Part shown: positions 34,858 to 42,389 of the stretch, in pieces
Layout: the number at the start of each line of letters is the position of its first letter
Position numbering within the stretch: position 1 is the stretch's first letter
NCBI GenBank assembly: GCA_964472545.1
Contig: CAYYNP010000017.1
Coordinates: 1-64,000, forward strand
Direction of reading: 5' to 3'
Source of the DNA: CAYYNP01 sp964472545
Lineage (GTDB): Bacteria; Planctomycetota; Planctomycetia; Pirellulales; Thermoguttaceae
DNA length: 64,000 nt
The notes under the pieces: generated by a model
What the model saw: only the letters and a program-made list of their open reading frames with translations
What the model was told of the DNA's origin: nothing
Database searches by the model: none
Made by a program: the position numbers and the translations under genes

Positions 34858-35766
34858 ATGCCTTCAATAGTCGGAATAATGGATTGCCCCAAGAGTCGTG
34901 GTGCGTCGAGACGCACCCTACATTGTGTGCCAGCCGTGCTTGTGCTGCTGTTGGCCGCCGGCGGGGCGACGGGTCTGTCGGCCCAGACGCCGGATGCCAC
35001 AGCGCCGCCATACGGTCACGGCTACCCGCCGAGCGAACCACCCACTGCCTGGACGCCCCATCAGCCCGTGCAGTCGGTGTTGCCGGCCTCGTATCACGCC
35101 CCCTTGCCGCCGGATAGCCCGCCGCCGGACGGCCAGCCGGCGGCTTCCGCCAATGCGGCGGCCACCGTTTCGGCAGCCCCGCCTTTGGAAGCGCCGTCTT
35201 CGCAAGCGCGGCCTTCGGGAGCATCGTCGGCCGAGTCGGCAGCCTCGTCCGAAAAGACCGACGGCGGCATGTCGCTCGCACCGCCGCGGGAAGACACCGG
35301 GGAGTCGCTGCAACTGGCGCCCCCGGCCGATCGCGCCGGCAACGGCGGCGGAGGGCTTCCCTCGGCGGTCACGGTCGTCGGCTCGCTGGCGTTGGTGTTG
35401 GGACTCTTCTTCCTGGTCGCCTGGGCAATGCGCCGCACGGCCCCGGCCGCCGGAGCAACCTTGCCCGGCGAAGTCTTCGAGGTGCTCGGCCGCGCCCCCA
35501 TGTCCGGCCGCCAACAGGCCTACCTGCTGCGTTGCGGCAACCGGTTGGTACTGGTGTCGGTCGGGGCCGAAGGATCACAGACGCTGACGGAAATCACCGA
35601 CGCGACCGAAGTCGACCGCTTGGCCGGTCTCTGCCGTCAGGCTCGCCCCAACAGCGCTACGGCCGTCTTTCGCCAGGTCTTTCAGCAGTTCGCGCCGAGC
35701 AGCCCCGCACAGCCGCAACCGGAACCGGCCACAGGCGGCGGATCGGAGGATCGTCATGCCGCATAG
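34858..35766 (+). CDS. fliO: Flagellar export protein FliO-like
   Basis: 302 residues. Starts at ATG 34858 or 34879. A signal-like hydrophobic stretch (VPAVLVLLLAAGGATGLSA, about 24-42) precedes a long Pro/Ala/Ser-rich periplasmic section, one membrane helix near 178-195 (VTVVGSLALVLGLFFLVAWAM), and a compact cytoplasmic domain (EVFEVLGRAPMSGRQQAYLLRCGNRLVLVSV) typical of FliO. FliO helps assemble the FliP pore and is found just before fliP, as here. The long periplasmic region is longer than in enterics. The stop lies inside the start region of fliP. Confidence 0.85.
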   Translation: MPSIVGIMDCPKSRGASRRTLHCVPAVLVLLLAAGGATGLSAQTPDATAPPYGHGYPPSEPPTAWTPHQPVQSVLPASYHAPLPPDSPPPDGQPAASANAAATVSAAPPLEAPSSQARPSGASSAESAASSEKTDGGMSLAPPREDTGESLQLAPPADRAGNGGGGLPSAVTVVGSLALVLGLFFLVAWAMRRTAPAAGATLPGEVFEVLGRAPMSGRQQAYLLRCGNRLVLVSVGAEGSQTLTEITDATEVDRLAGLCRQARPNSATAVFRQVFQQFAPSSPAQPQPEPATGGGSEDRHAA

Positions 35767-36724
35767 AGCCCATGATAGTAAACGTCTCGCTCCGCGAGAT
35801 AGAGCCCATGATAGTAAACATCTCGCTCCGCGAGATGTCGGTCCGTCTCGCGGAGCGAGACGACTACTATCGATTGTCGCTCTGACTCTCGTCTCGCTGT
35901 CGCTGCTGCCGGCGGCCACCGCCCAGGATCGCCCCGATCCGACCTATAGCCCCGGCAATCTGGACGCTCCCGCAGAGCTCAATCCGGCCTCTCCCGGCGA
36001 CGCATCGGATCGGCCGCTGTTGCCCGAGGGGCTGGCCGGCGGACCGGAGAAGTGGGCCAGCCCGGAGGGACTCAGCTCGACGATCCAGGTGATGCTGCTG
36101 TTGACGGTGCTGAGCATGGCGCCGGCCGTGTTGCTGATGACGACGTGTTTCGTGCGGATCGTGGTCGTGTTGGGGCTATTGCGTCAGGCGATCGGCACGC
36201 AGCAACTCCCGCCGAGTCAGGTGATCACGTCGCTGGCGTTGTTCCTTACGCTGCTGATCATGGCGCCGGTCTGGAAGCGCGTCTACAACGACGCGATCGT
36301 TCCCTACACCGAGAAACAGATCACGCTCGAAGAGGCGTGGACCGCCGGCGTGCAGCCGATCCGTCACTTCATGGCCCTGCAGATCAAGCGGACCGGCAAC
36401 GACGACGACGTGCGGATGTTCGTAGGCTATCTGCCCGCCGGATCGGTTCCCGACGACTACGGCTACGACGACGTGCCGCTGCAGGCCCTGTTGCCGGCCT
36501 TTATGCTCAGCGAGTTGAAAACGGCCTTTTTGATCGGATTTCAGATCTACCTGCCCTTTTTGATCCTCGACATGGTCGTGGCCAGTGTGATGGTCTCGAT
36601 GGGCATGTTGATGTTGCCGCCGGTGTTGATCTCGCTGCCGTTTAAGCTCCTGCTGTTCGTGCTGCTCAACGGCTGGCACCTGGTGGTGGGGATGTTGATG
36701 GAGAGCTTTCAGCCGTTTACGTGA
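35756..36724 (+). CDS. fliP: Flagellar export gate protein FliP
   Basis: 322 residues with the only in-frame ATG at 35756, overlapping the fliO stop. The first about 34 residues are encoded by the repeat element; then a signal segment (LLSIVALTLVSLSLLPAATAQ). FliP normally has a cleaved signal peptide, so this gives it an unusually long, basic n-region. The core is clear: QVMLLLTVLSMAPAVLLMTTCFVRIVVVLGLLRQAIGTQQLPPSQVITSLALFLT in its usual place and FLIGFQIYLPFLILDMVVASVMVSMGMLMLPPVLISLPFKLLLFVL near the end. It forms the export pore with FliQ and FliR. A non-ATG start downstream of the repeat cannot be excluded. Confidence 0.94.
   Translation: MPHRAHDSKRLAPRDRAHDSKHLAPRDVGPSRGARRLLSIVALTLVSLSLLPAATAQDRPDPTYSPGNLDAPAELNPASPGDASDRPLLPEGLAGGPEKWASPEGLSSTIQVMLLLTVLSMAPAVLLMTTCFVRIVVVLGLLRQAIGTQQLPPSQVITSLALFLTLLIMAPVWKRVYNDAIVPYTEKQITLEEAWTAGVQPIRHFMALQIKRTGNDDDVRMFVGYLPAGSVPDDYGYDDVPLQALLPAFMLSELKTAFLIGFQIYLPFLILDMVVASVMVSMGMLMLPPVLISLPFKLLLFVLLNGWHLVVGMLMESFQPFT
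35765..35872. repeat. Tandem 36-bp repeat plus inverted partner at fliO/fliP
   Basis: Two direct 36-bp copies (35765-35800 and 35801-35836, one mismatch, containing TCTCGCTCCGCGAGA) are followed by an inverted copy of their core at 35846-35872 (TCTCGCGGAGCGAGACG). It has the form of the dispersed hairpin elements found elsewhere in the window. Because 36 is a multiple of three, the copies keep the fliP frame open and encode a repeated 12-residue stretch (RAHDSKRLAPRD twice, one change). Confidence 0.88.
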
Positions 36725-36732
36725 CGGGAGGA

Positions 36733-36788
36733 GTAGTAGGTGGTAGGCAGTAGGCGGTATGCAGTAGGCAGTACGCAGCAGGCAGTAG
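36733..36788. repeat. Heptamer array, GCAGTAG type, after fliP
   Basis: Eight in-phase units (GTAGTAG, GTGGTAG, GCAGTAG, GCGGTAT, GCAGTAG, GCAGTAC, GCAGCAG, GCAGTAG). Third array of this unit inside the flagellar block. Confidence 0.87.
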
Positions 36789-36801
36789 AGAAGAAGCAAC
36801 C

Positions 36802-36827
36802 GGTTCCCAAACTGGAGTTTGGGAACC
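36802..36827. repeat. TTCCCAAAC palindrome (copy 2)
   Basis: GGTTCCCAAACTG followed by GAGTTTGGGAACC, a 26-base palindrome-like hairpin between the two heptamer arrays before fliQ. Matches the copy at 6664-6687. Confidence 0.75.
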
Positions 36828-36854
36828 AGTTGAAGAGTATTCCATTGGAACGGA

Positions 36855-36886
36855 AATCACAAATCATCAATCATAAATCACAAATC
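36855..36886. repeat. Heptamer array, AATC type, directly before fliQ
   Basis: AATC at 36855, 36862, 36869, 36876 and 36883, exactly seven bases apart, ending four bases before the fliQ start codon. As with fliI, the array takes the place of a normal ribosome-binding site. Confidence 0.86.
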
Positions 36887-36890
36887 CAAA

Positions 36891-37157
36891 ATGGATCCCG
36901 TAGACGCTATCGATCTTGGCCGTGAGGCTATCTGGACGACACTGCTGATCGCTTCGCCGGTGCTGGTGGCGGGTGTGGTGGTGGGGTTGTTGATCGGGCT
37001 GTTTCAGGCGCTGACGCAGATTCAGGAACAGACGGTGACCTTCGTGCCCAAGATCGTCGCCATGATCCTGGCGTTGAGCCTGATGCTGCCTTGGCTCGTT
37101 ACGCGCATGTTGCAGTATTCCGGCGACCTAATCGAAGGCATCCCCGGCAGGTTCTAA
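36891..37157 (+). CDS. fliQ: Flagellar export gate protein FliQ
   Basis: 88 residues, MDPVDAIDLGREAIWTTLLIASPV, then VLVAGVVVGLLIGLFQALTQIQEQTVTF and FVPKIVAMILALSLMLPWLVTRM: two helices and the conserved QIQEQTLxFxPK signature. It surrounds the FliP pore of the export gate. Its upstream 160 bases consist almost only of repeats. Confidence 0.95.
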   Translation: MDPVDAIDLGREAIWTTLLIASPVLVAGVVVGLLIGLFQALTQIQEQTVTFVPKIVAMILALSLMLPWLVTRMLQYSGDLIEGIPGRF

Positions 37158-37162
37158 GTACG

Positions 37163-37951
37163 ATGGATTGGCTCACGCAGATCGATACCGAGAAGTTCTT
37201 GCTCTTCACTCTGGTGCTTACCCGAGTGAGCGGGCTGACGATGACGGCGCCGATCTACGGGACCAAGGACGTACCGATGCAGGTCCGAGGGCTGTTGGCC
37301 GTGACATTGGCCCTGCTGATCACGCCCGGCCAGTGGGACACGCCGATCGTGTATCCCCAAAACACGCTGAACTACATGGTCTTCGTGGGGGCCGAGTTGT
37401 TGATCGGCGTCTGCCTGGGGCTGGGAGTGATGCTGCTCTTCTCGGGCGTCTACTTAGCCGGCCAACTGATCGGCCGGGTCGGCGGGCTGATGCTGGCCGA
37501 CGTCTTCGACCCGGGGCTGCAAGCCAGCGTGCCGACCATCTCCCGGCTGCTCTATATAGTCACGCTGGCCGTGTTCGTTTGCAGCGGCGGACACCGGATG
37601 GTGATGGCCGCGCTGCTGGATACCTTCGCGGCGATACCGACCGGCGGGGGCGCGCTGCCGACGTCGATGGCCGAGACGTTCGTCCTGATCCTGCAAGAGA
37701 GCTTCTGCCTGGCCGTCCGCGCCGCGGCGCCGATCGTCACGGCGCTGTTGCTCTCGACCATGGTGCTGGGGCTGATCGGCCGCACGCTGCCGCAATTGAA
37801 CATCCTGATGGTCGGCTTCGGTCTGAACTCGATGCTCAGCTTCGGCACGCTCTTTCTGACCGTCGGCATCATCGCCATGGCCTTCCAGTCACGCCTCGAG
37901 CCGGTTTTGGAACTCCTCGTCGACGCGCTGCGCACGCCGCGACCACCGTAA
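37163..37951 (+). CDS. fliR: Flagellar export gate protein FliR
   Basis: 262 residues from the ATG at 37163 (MDWLTQIDTEKFLLF), five bases after the fliQ stop. Six or seven membrane helices, with the FliR motifs LTRVSGLTMTAPIYGTKDVP, GVCLGLGVMLLFSGVYLAGQL and ADVFDPGLQASVPTIS. It caps the FliP/FliQ pore. Confidence 0.95.
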   Translation: MDWLTQIDTEKFLLFTLVLTRVSGLTMTAPIYGTKDVPMQVRGLLAVTLALLITPGQWDTPIVYPQNTLNYMVFVGAELLIGVCLGLGVMLLFSGVYLAGQLIGRVGGLMLADVFDPGLQASVPTISRLLYIVTLAVFVCSGGHRMVMAALLDTFAAIPTGGGALPTSMAETFVLILQESFCLAVRAAAPIVTALLLSTMVLGLIGRTLPQLNILMVGFGLNSMLSFGTLFLTVGIIAMAFQSRLEPVLELLVDALRTPRPP

Positions 37952-38043
37952 CAACTCACAGGACTGAAAAGAGTGTGCCACGGCTCCGCAGAAGCAGCGA
38001 CACACGCCAATCATAAACCGTAAGCATTCGCCGGACCCGTCAA

Positions 38044-38133
38044 CAGCCGTTTGTAGTGACCGCATTCATGCGGTCTTTCGCGGCATTCCGCTGCACGGCC
38101 CCGATGAATCGGGGCACTACGAACGGGTTGGGC
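38044..38133. repeat. 90-bp dispersed hairpin, TAGTGACCGCATTCATGCGGTC family (copy 1)
   Basis: Lies in the 206-base fliR-flhB spacer. Two short stems (around ACCGCATTCATGCGGT and CCCCGATGAATCGGGG) sit inside a unit whose ends also pair (TAGTGACC and GGGCACTACG ends). The second copy at 56609-56700 is in reverse orientation and agrees at most positions. No gene content. Confidence 0.8.
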
Positions 38134-38157
38134 GAAAACGCACCATGAACCTCCCCC

Positions 38158-39246
38158 ATGCCCGAGCAAAACGGCGACAAATCGCAGCCGGCCACGCCAC
38201 ATCGCCGGCAGAAGGCCCGCGAGGAGGGCCAGGTCGCCAAGAGCCAGGACTTAGGCTCGGCCGCGATGCTGTTGCTGGGGATGATGTGCCTGTTGGCCTT
38301 CGGCGGAGGGCTGATCGATTTCATGGGCGAGTTCACCGCCGGGCAACTCGGCGGCGAGGTGCGGCTCTCGGCCGACGTCGAGTTCGCCACCTCAACTTGG
38401 AACGCGACTCTGGCGGCCTTGTCGCGCTATCTGCTGCCGATCTTCGGTGTGCTGATGCTCGGCGCCGTGGGTATCAACCTGGCCCAAATCGGGTTTCTGT
38501 TCCTTCCGCAGAAACTGGCCCCGGACATCAGCCGACTCGATCCGCTGAAGGGCCTGCAGCGGATGTTCTCGCTGCAGAACGTGGTCAAGCTGGCCTTCGG
38601 TATCTTCAAGATCCTGATCATCGCCGCGGTGGCCGCGGTAAGCCTCTACGGCGAGCGCGACACGATTCTCAGCCTCGGGGAAATGTCGGTGCCCGAGATC
38701 GCCAAGTATCTGCTGGGAATTCTCTTATGGACGGCCGTGAAGATCGCCGTGGCTTTGCTGATCCTGGCGCTGTTGGACTACGCCTTCCAGCGATGGAAGC
38801 ACGAAAAAGACCTGATGATGACGCCACAGGAAGTGCGGGAGGAACTGAAGAACCTCGAAGGCAACCCGCAAGTGGCGGCCCGGCGACGTCAGGTGCAGCG
38901 TCAGCTTGCCGAAGACCGCCTCTCCGACGCCGTGCCCAAGGCCGACGTGGTGATTACCAACCCGACCGAGTTGGCGGTGGCCGTGCAGTACGAACCGGAG
39001 ACGATGGCGGCGCCGGTCGTGGTGGCCAAAGGGGCCGGCGTGCTGGCCCAGCGGATCCGGCGTTTGGCCCTTGAGCACGGCATCCCCATCGTCGAAAAGA
39101 AACCCCTGGCGCGGGCCCTCTATCGCGAGGTCGAAGTCGACCAGCCGATCCCCCAGGAAAAGTACGCCGCGGTGGCCGAGGTGCTGGCGTACGTCTACCA
39201 ACTCAAGGGCAAAGAGATCCCCAACCCGCCCGAGCGTGCCGCGTAG
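38158..39246 (+). CDS. flhB: Flagellar export switch protein FlhB with NPTE motif
   Basis: 362 residues: four membrane helices (MLLLGMMCLLAFGGGLI, LLPIFGVLMLGAVGINLA, LAFGIFKILIIAAVAAVSL, LLGILLWTAVKIAVALLILAL), the linker EVREELKNLEGNPQVAARRRQ, and the cytoplasmic switch domain. The self-cleavage site expected as NPTH reads NPTE (268-271; AAC CCG ACC GAG at 38959-38970). The neighbouring residues (ELAVAVQYEPETMAAPVVVAKG, LARALYREVEVDQPIP) are standard. Asn and Pro needed for cleavage remain, but the histidine that speeds it is replaced. FlhB works with FliK to change export specificity. No evidence of other damage. Confidence 0.96.
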   Translation: MPEQNGDKSQPATPHRRQKAREEGQVAKSQDLGSAAMLLLGMMCLLAFGGGLIDFMGEFTAGQLGGEVRLSADVEFATSTWNATLAALSRYLLPIFGVLMLGAVGINLAQIGFLFLPQKLAPDISRLDPLKGLQRMFSLQNVVKLAFGIFKILIIAAVAAVSLYGERDTILSLGEMSVPEIAKYLLGILLWTAVKIAVALLILALLDYAFQRWKHEKDLMMTPQEVREELKNLEGNPQVAARRRQVQRQLAEDRLSDAVPKADVVITNPTELAVAVQYEPETMAAPVVVAKGAGVLAQRIRRLALEHGIPIVEKKPLARALYREVEVDQPIPQEKYAAVAEVLAYVYQLKGKEIPNPPERAA

Positions 39247-39300
39247 ACTTGGCGGCCTCGGTGGAGTATGGTGATGCTAGGGACGACGCCACTCGAACAT

Positions 39301-39424
39301 AAAGCCGCGACTGGTGGTCGCGCCCGGAAATCAAGCACACCCCCGGCGAAGCGATCGCAGCCATCGCCCACACGTCGAGATCGCCCACACGTCGAGATCG
39401 GGCGCGACCACCGGTCGCGGCTTT
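39301..39424. repeat. AAAGCCGCGACC hairpin element (copy 1)
   Basis: Arms of 26 bp, 39301-39326 and 39399-39424, differ by a single base and begin AAAGCCGCGAC on the left strand. The loop contains a perfect 17-bp tandem duplication (39365-39381, 39382-39398; CGCCCACACGTCGAGAT). It lies between flhB and the nucleoside hydrolase. Further copies at 49265-49428 and 50544-50708, and a lone arm at 45698-45722. Confidence 0.88.
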
Positions 39425-39450
39425 GTGAAGAACCACCCGGGAGAAACACC

Positions 39451-40416
39451 GTGCGAAACATGATTCTGGTCGGCTGGCTGATCGTTACTCTCACGACGTC
39501 CACGGCGACGTGTGCCGATCGGCCGCAACCGGTGAAGATCATCCTCGATACCGACGTCGGATCCGACTGCGACGACGCCGGCGCGCTGGCGGCGCTGCAC
39601 GCCTTGGCCGACCGCGGCGAGGCGGAAATCCTGGCGGTGATGGTCTGCAACTCGGGCCAGTTTGGGCCGCCCTGTGTCGACGCGATCAACACCTACTACG
39701 GGCGTCCGGACTTGCCGATCGGTGCGTGGAAGGGCGGGCGATTCGCCGAGCCGTCGCGCTATCACGAGGGCGTTGCCCGGCGGTTTCCCACCGATCTGAA
39801 GACGGCCGCCGACGCCGCGGACGCCGTGGAACTCTATCGCAAGATCCTCACCGCCGCGCCCGACCGCAGCGTGGTCGTGGTCACCGTGGGCACGGTGAAC
39901 AACCTGCACCATTTGTTGTTGAACGATACGGCACTGGTCCGGCGGAAGGTCGCACGCGCGGTGATCATGGGCGGCGACTATCCCGACGGCCGCGAGCCGA
40001 ATTTCGTCAAGCCGCCCGAGGCCGGCCCTTCGACCAAGTACGTCTTGGAGAACTGGCCCACGCCGATGCTCTTCTCCGGCGCGTCGATCGGCCGTCCGAT
40101 CCTCACCGGCCGGCGGCTCTTCACCGAAACGCCCGAGAACAACCCGGTTCGCGAGGCGTATCGGCTCTATTTCCGCGACCAGGCCTCCGACCGGCCGAGT
40201 TGGGATCAGACCGCCGTGTTGGCGGCCGTGCGCGGGGCGAGTCCGTATTGGGAAGCCGTCACCGGGTATACCTGTGAGGCCGACGCGGAGGGCAGGAATG
40301 TCTGGCGTGAAAACCCCAAAGAAACCCGCCACGCGTATTTGGCCGAGAAGATGCCCCGTGAGCAGGTCGCCCGAGCGATCGAAGACCTCATGGTGCAGCC
40401 GCCGCGGAAACGATAG
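39451..40416 (+). CDS. Secreted nucleoside hydrolase-family protein
   Basis: About 321 residues from GTG at 39451 (an ATG three codons on is the alternative), after a GGGAGAAAC site. A signal peptide (MILVGWLIVTLTTSTATCA) leads the calcium-binding motif DTDVGSDCDD (33-42), typical of inosine-uridine nucleoside N-ribohydrolases. Later features include VGTVNNLHHLL and DQTAVLAAVRG, the latter providing the conserved DxxA region. Export is unusual for the enzyme class but common in planctomycetes, where these proteins may process external nucleosides or other N-glycosides. Substrate is not known. Confidence 0.85.
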   Translation: MRNMILVGWLIVTLTTSTATCADRPQPVKIILDTDVGSDCDDAGALAALHALADRGEAEILAVMVCNSGQFGPPCVDAINTYYGRPDLPIGAWKGGRFAEPSRYHEGVARRFPTDLKTAADAADAVELYRKILTAAPDRSVVVVTVGTVNNLHHLLLNDTALVRRKVARAVIMGGDYPDGREPNFVKPPEAGPSTKYVLENWPTPMLFSGASIGRPILTGRRLFTETPENNPVREAYRLYFRDQASDRPSWDQTAVLAAVRGASPYWEAVTGYTCEADAEGRNVWRENPKETRHAYLAEKMPREQVARAIEDLMVQPPRKR

Positions 40417-40499
40417 TGCCTCGTGCCAATTGGATTCGTGGGTGGCCGGGGCAAGGCACCGCCAGTCTGAGCCAGCGGAGTGCAAACTAGCACGCAGAC

Positions 40500-41009
40500 T
40501 TATGCAGGCCGATGTCTCTTACGCCAGAAATACACCAGTAGTCCCACGAAAGCAGTGCCCGTTAGGATGAACATTGAGGGTTCGGGAACAACAGCGATCG
40601 CCCCGGACTCTATCGGTCCGCCAAAGCTGGCAATGTACTCAAGCGAGAAGGCACTCACGGGAGTTTCAGGTTCGACGAGTTGTCCTAGATACACGTCCGT
40701 GTAAGTGATGGGTTCAAGACAACCGTGTTTGATATAGGGGGGTGGGAGGAGTATGAAAACTGGATCGGGGCATGAGCCGAAGGGAAACCCATCAAGAATA
40801 ATCGGCCAACCATCATCTATGAACGGGACATCGCTTCCAAGTTCCCATAAGAGCACCTGATTGACCGAAACCATGAACTCGCCCGTGGACGGGTCGTATC
40901 CTACCTTGGCAGTTTGAGGATCGGCAGGGCCGATGCTCCACCATTCCGCTGACACGTCTCCCCCAACCAGTAACACGAGACCCACAGCAACTGACGTAAA
41001 TCGGAACAT
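40500..41009 (-). CDS. PEP-CTERM-anchored secreted protein
   Basis: 169 residues. AGGAGGTCAGG precedes the ATG at 41009. Signal peptide MFRFTSVAVGLVLLVGGDVSA, a short beta-rich middle region with tryptophans, and the sorting signal VVPEPSMFILTGTAFVGLL followed by VYFWRKRHRPA. This is the PEP-CTERM layout that exosortase recognises, so it is processed and delivered to the surface or matrix. No exosortase gene is in the window. Middle region has no known fold. Confidence 0.87.
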   Translation of the reverse strand: MFRFTSVAVGLVLLVGGDVSAEWWSIGPADPQTAKVGYDPSTGEFMVSVNQVLLWELGSDVPFIDDGWPIILDGFPFGSCPDPVFILLPPPYIKHGCLEPITYTDVYLGQLVEPETPVSAFSLEYIASFGGPIESGAIAVVPEPSMFILTGTAFVGLLVYFWRKRHRPA

Positions 41010-41024
41010 GATCCTGACCTCCTA

Positions 41025-41096
41025 TCAATTGGATGCCTTCTTGTGTTTTCGCCAGGCGAACGCCAGCAGTCCCAACCCACCAACGCACACCTGGAT
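41025..41096 (-). pseudogene. Fragment of a PEP-CTERM C-terminus
   Basis: On the leftward strand just before the PEP-CTERM gene, 23 codons preceded by an in-frame stop encode IQVCVGGLGLLAFAWRKHKK ending ASN and a stop codon. The hydrophobic stretch, the aromatic residue and the RKHKK tail are those of a PEP-CTERM anchor, but the PEP motif and the rest of the protein are gone. Probably the remains of a tandem neighbour. Confidence 0.5.
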
Positions 41097-41272
41097 TCAA
41101 ACGAAGTCACAAGACCACGGACCATCTCAGATTCTACCCCTCGCGTCGCCTTCACGTCAATCAGAATTCCACCAATCTGGCGGAAACTACCTCTAGGAAG
41201 TTGGTTACCTAGCGGCAAGGCGCCGGGCCGCTGCGGCAATTGTACCTGCCCCCTTCTTGCTACGCTGCGTGC

Positions 41273-42352
41273 TCAGTTCGTCTCCGCCGGATCGTCCCCG
41301 TTGTCGCGGTTCAGATGGCGGCGCAGATAGCGGGCCCGTTCGATGTTGCGGTCGGTCGAGTCGAGTTCCGCGCCGCTGAGTTTTTGCAGGTGGGCCGGCT
41401 GGGTGTGGATGAAGAGTTGGTTGATGGCGGGGATTTCCAGATCGCGGATCAGCCCCAGGTTGACGCCCATCCGCACGCTGGAGAGCAGGTGCATCGTCTC
41501 TTCGGAACTGATCGTCTGCGCCGTGCGCAGGATGCCGTAGGCCCGGCTGACGCGGTCGTGCAGGTTCTCGTGGCTCTCGCTGACGAGAAACTCGCGGGCC
41601 TGGCGCTCGTACTCGATGATCTTCGGCACGATGTCGCCGATCTGGCGGACCAGGTCGATTTCGCTGCGGCCGAGGGTGATCTGATTGCTGATCTGATAGA
41701 AATCGCCCATCGCCTGCGAGCCCTCGCCGTAAAGGCCGCGGACCGCCAGGTTGATCTTCTGCAGACCGCGAAAGACCTTTTCGATCTGTTGGGTGATGAC
41801 CAATGCAGGTAAGTGCAACATCACGCTGACGCGCATCCCGGTGCCGACGTTCGTCGGGCAGGCGGTCAGATAGCCCAACTCCTCGTGGAAGGCGTAGGTG
41901 ACTTTCTCCTCGATCAGATTGTCGATGCGATCGATCTGCTGCCAGACGCTATCCAAGGAAAAGCCGCTTTCGATCACCTGCATCCGCAGATGGTCTTCCT
42001 CGTTGACCATCAGGCTGAACATCTCGCGGCCGTCGATGGCCACCGCCCGAGCCCCCTCGCTCTCGGCGTGCTCGCGGCTGATCAGATGCCGCTCGACGAG
42101 CATCTGCCGATCGACGCCTTCGAGTTCCTCGACGTCGACGTAGAGCAACTCGCCGGAGGCCTCGACGCCGAGGATCCGCTCGCGGAGGATGTTCTCGATC
42201 GCGGCGCGGTCCTGATCGCTCGCCCGGCTAATGAAGGGGAAGTCGGCCAGGTTTCGGGCGAGCCGGATTCGGCTGCTGATGACGATGTCGGCCTCCGGGC
42301 CGCCGCCCCGAAGCCATTCGCCGCTCCGCTGGGTCAGATCGTTCAGTTCCAC
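41273..42352 (-). CDS. mcsB: Protein arginine kinase McsB
   Basis: 359 residues if GTG at 42352 is used (MELNDLTQRSGEWLRGGGPEADIV); this matches normal McsB N-termini, while a longer frame to 42463 overlaps mcsA. Guanido-kinase motifs: SSRIRLARN (26-34), NEEDH (117-121), CPTNVGTGMR (165-174). McsB phosphorylates arginine in damaged proteins to mark them for ClpC/ClpP. The pArg-binding allosteric motif RDxxRA reads RNIERA near the C-terminus, so its aspartate is asparagine. Downstream of mcsA by 37 bases, the standard pairing. Confidence 0.95.
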   Translation of the reverse strand: MELNDLTQRSGEWLRGGGPEADIVISSRIRLARNLADFPFISRASDQDRAAIENILRERILGVEASGELLYVDVEELEGVDRQMLVERHLISREHAESEGARAVAIDGREMFSLMVNEEDHLRMQVIESGFSLDSVWQQIDRIDNLIEEKVTYAFHEELGYLTACPTNVGTGMRVSVMLHLPALVITQQIEKVFRGLQKINLAVRGLYGEGSQAMGDFYQISNQITLGRSEIDLVRQIGDIVPKIIEYERQAREFLVSESHENLHDRVSRAYGILRTAQTISSEETMHLLSSVRMGVNLGLIRDLEIPAINQLFIHTQPAHLQKLSGAELDSTDRNIERARYLRRHLNRDNGDDPAETN

Positions 42353-42389
42353 GTGATGCTTCCAGCTATCGATTCCCGCGCGGGGATCG

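Noticed and set aside
39268..39450. N-terminal extension of the nucleoside hydrolase through the repeat element
   Set aside because: The extension is the hairpin element read as protein; a ribosome site and signal peptide begin at 39451.
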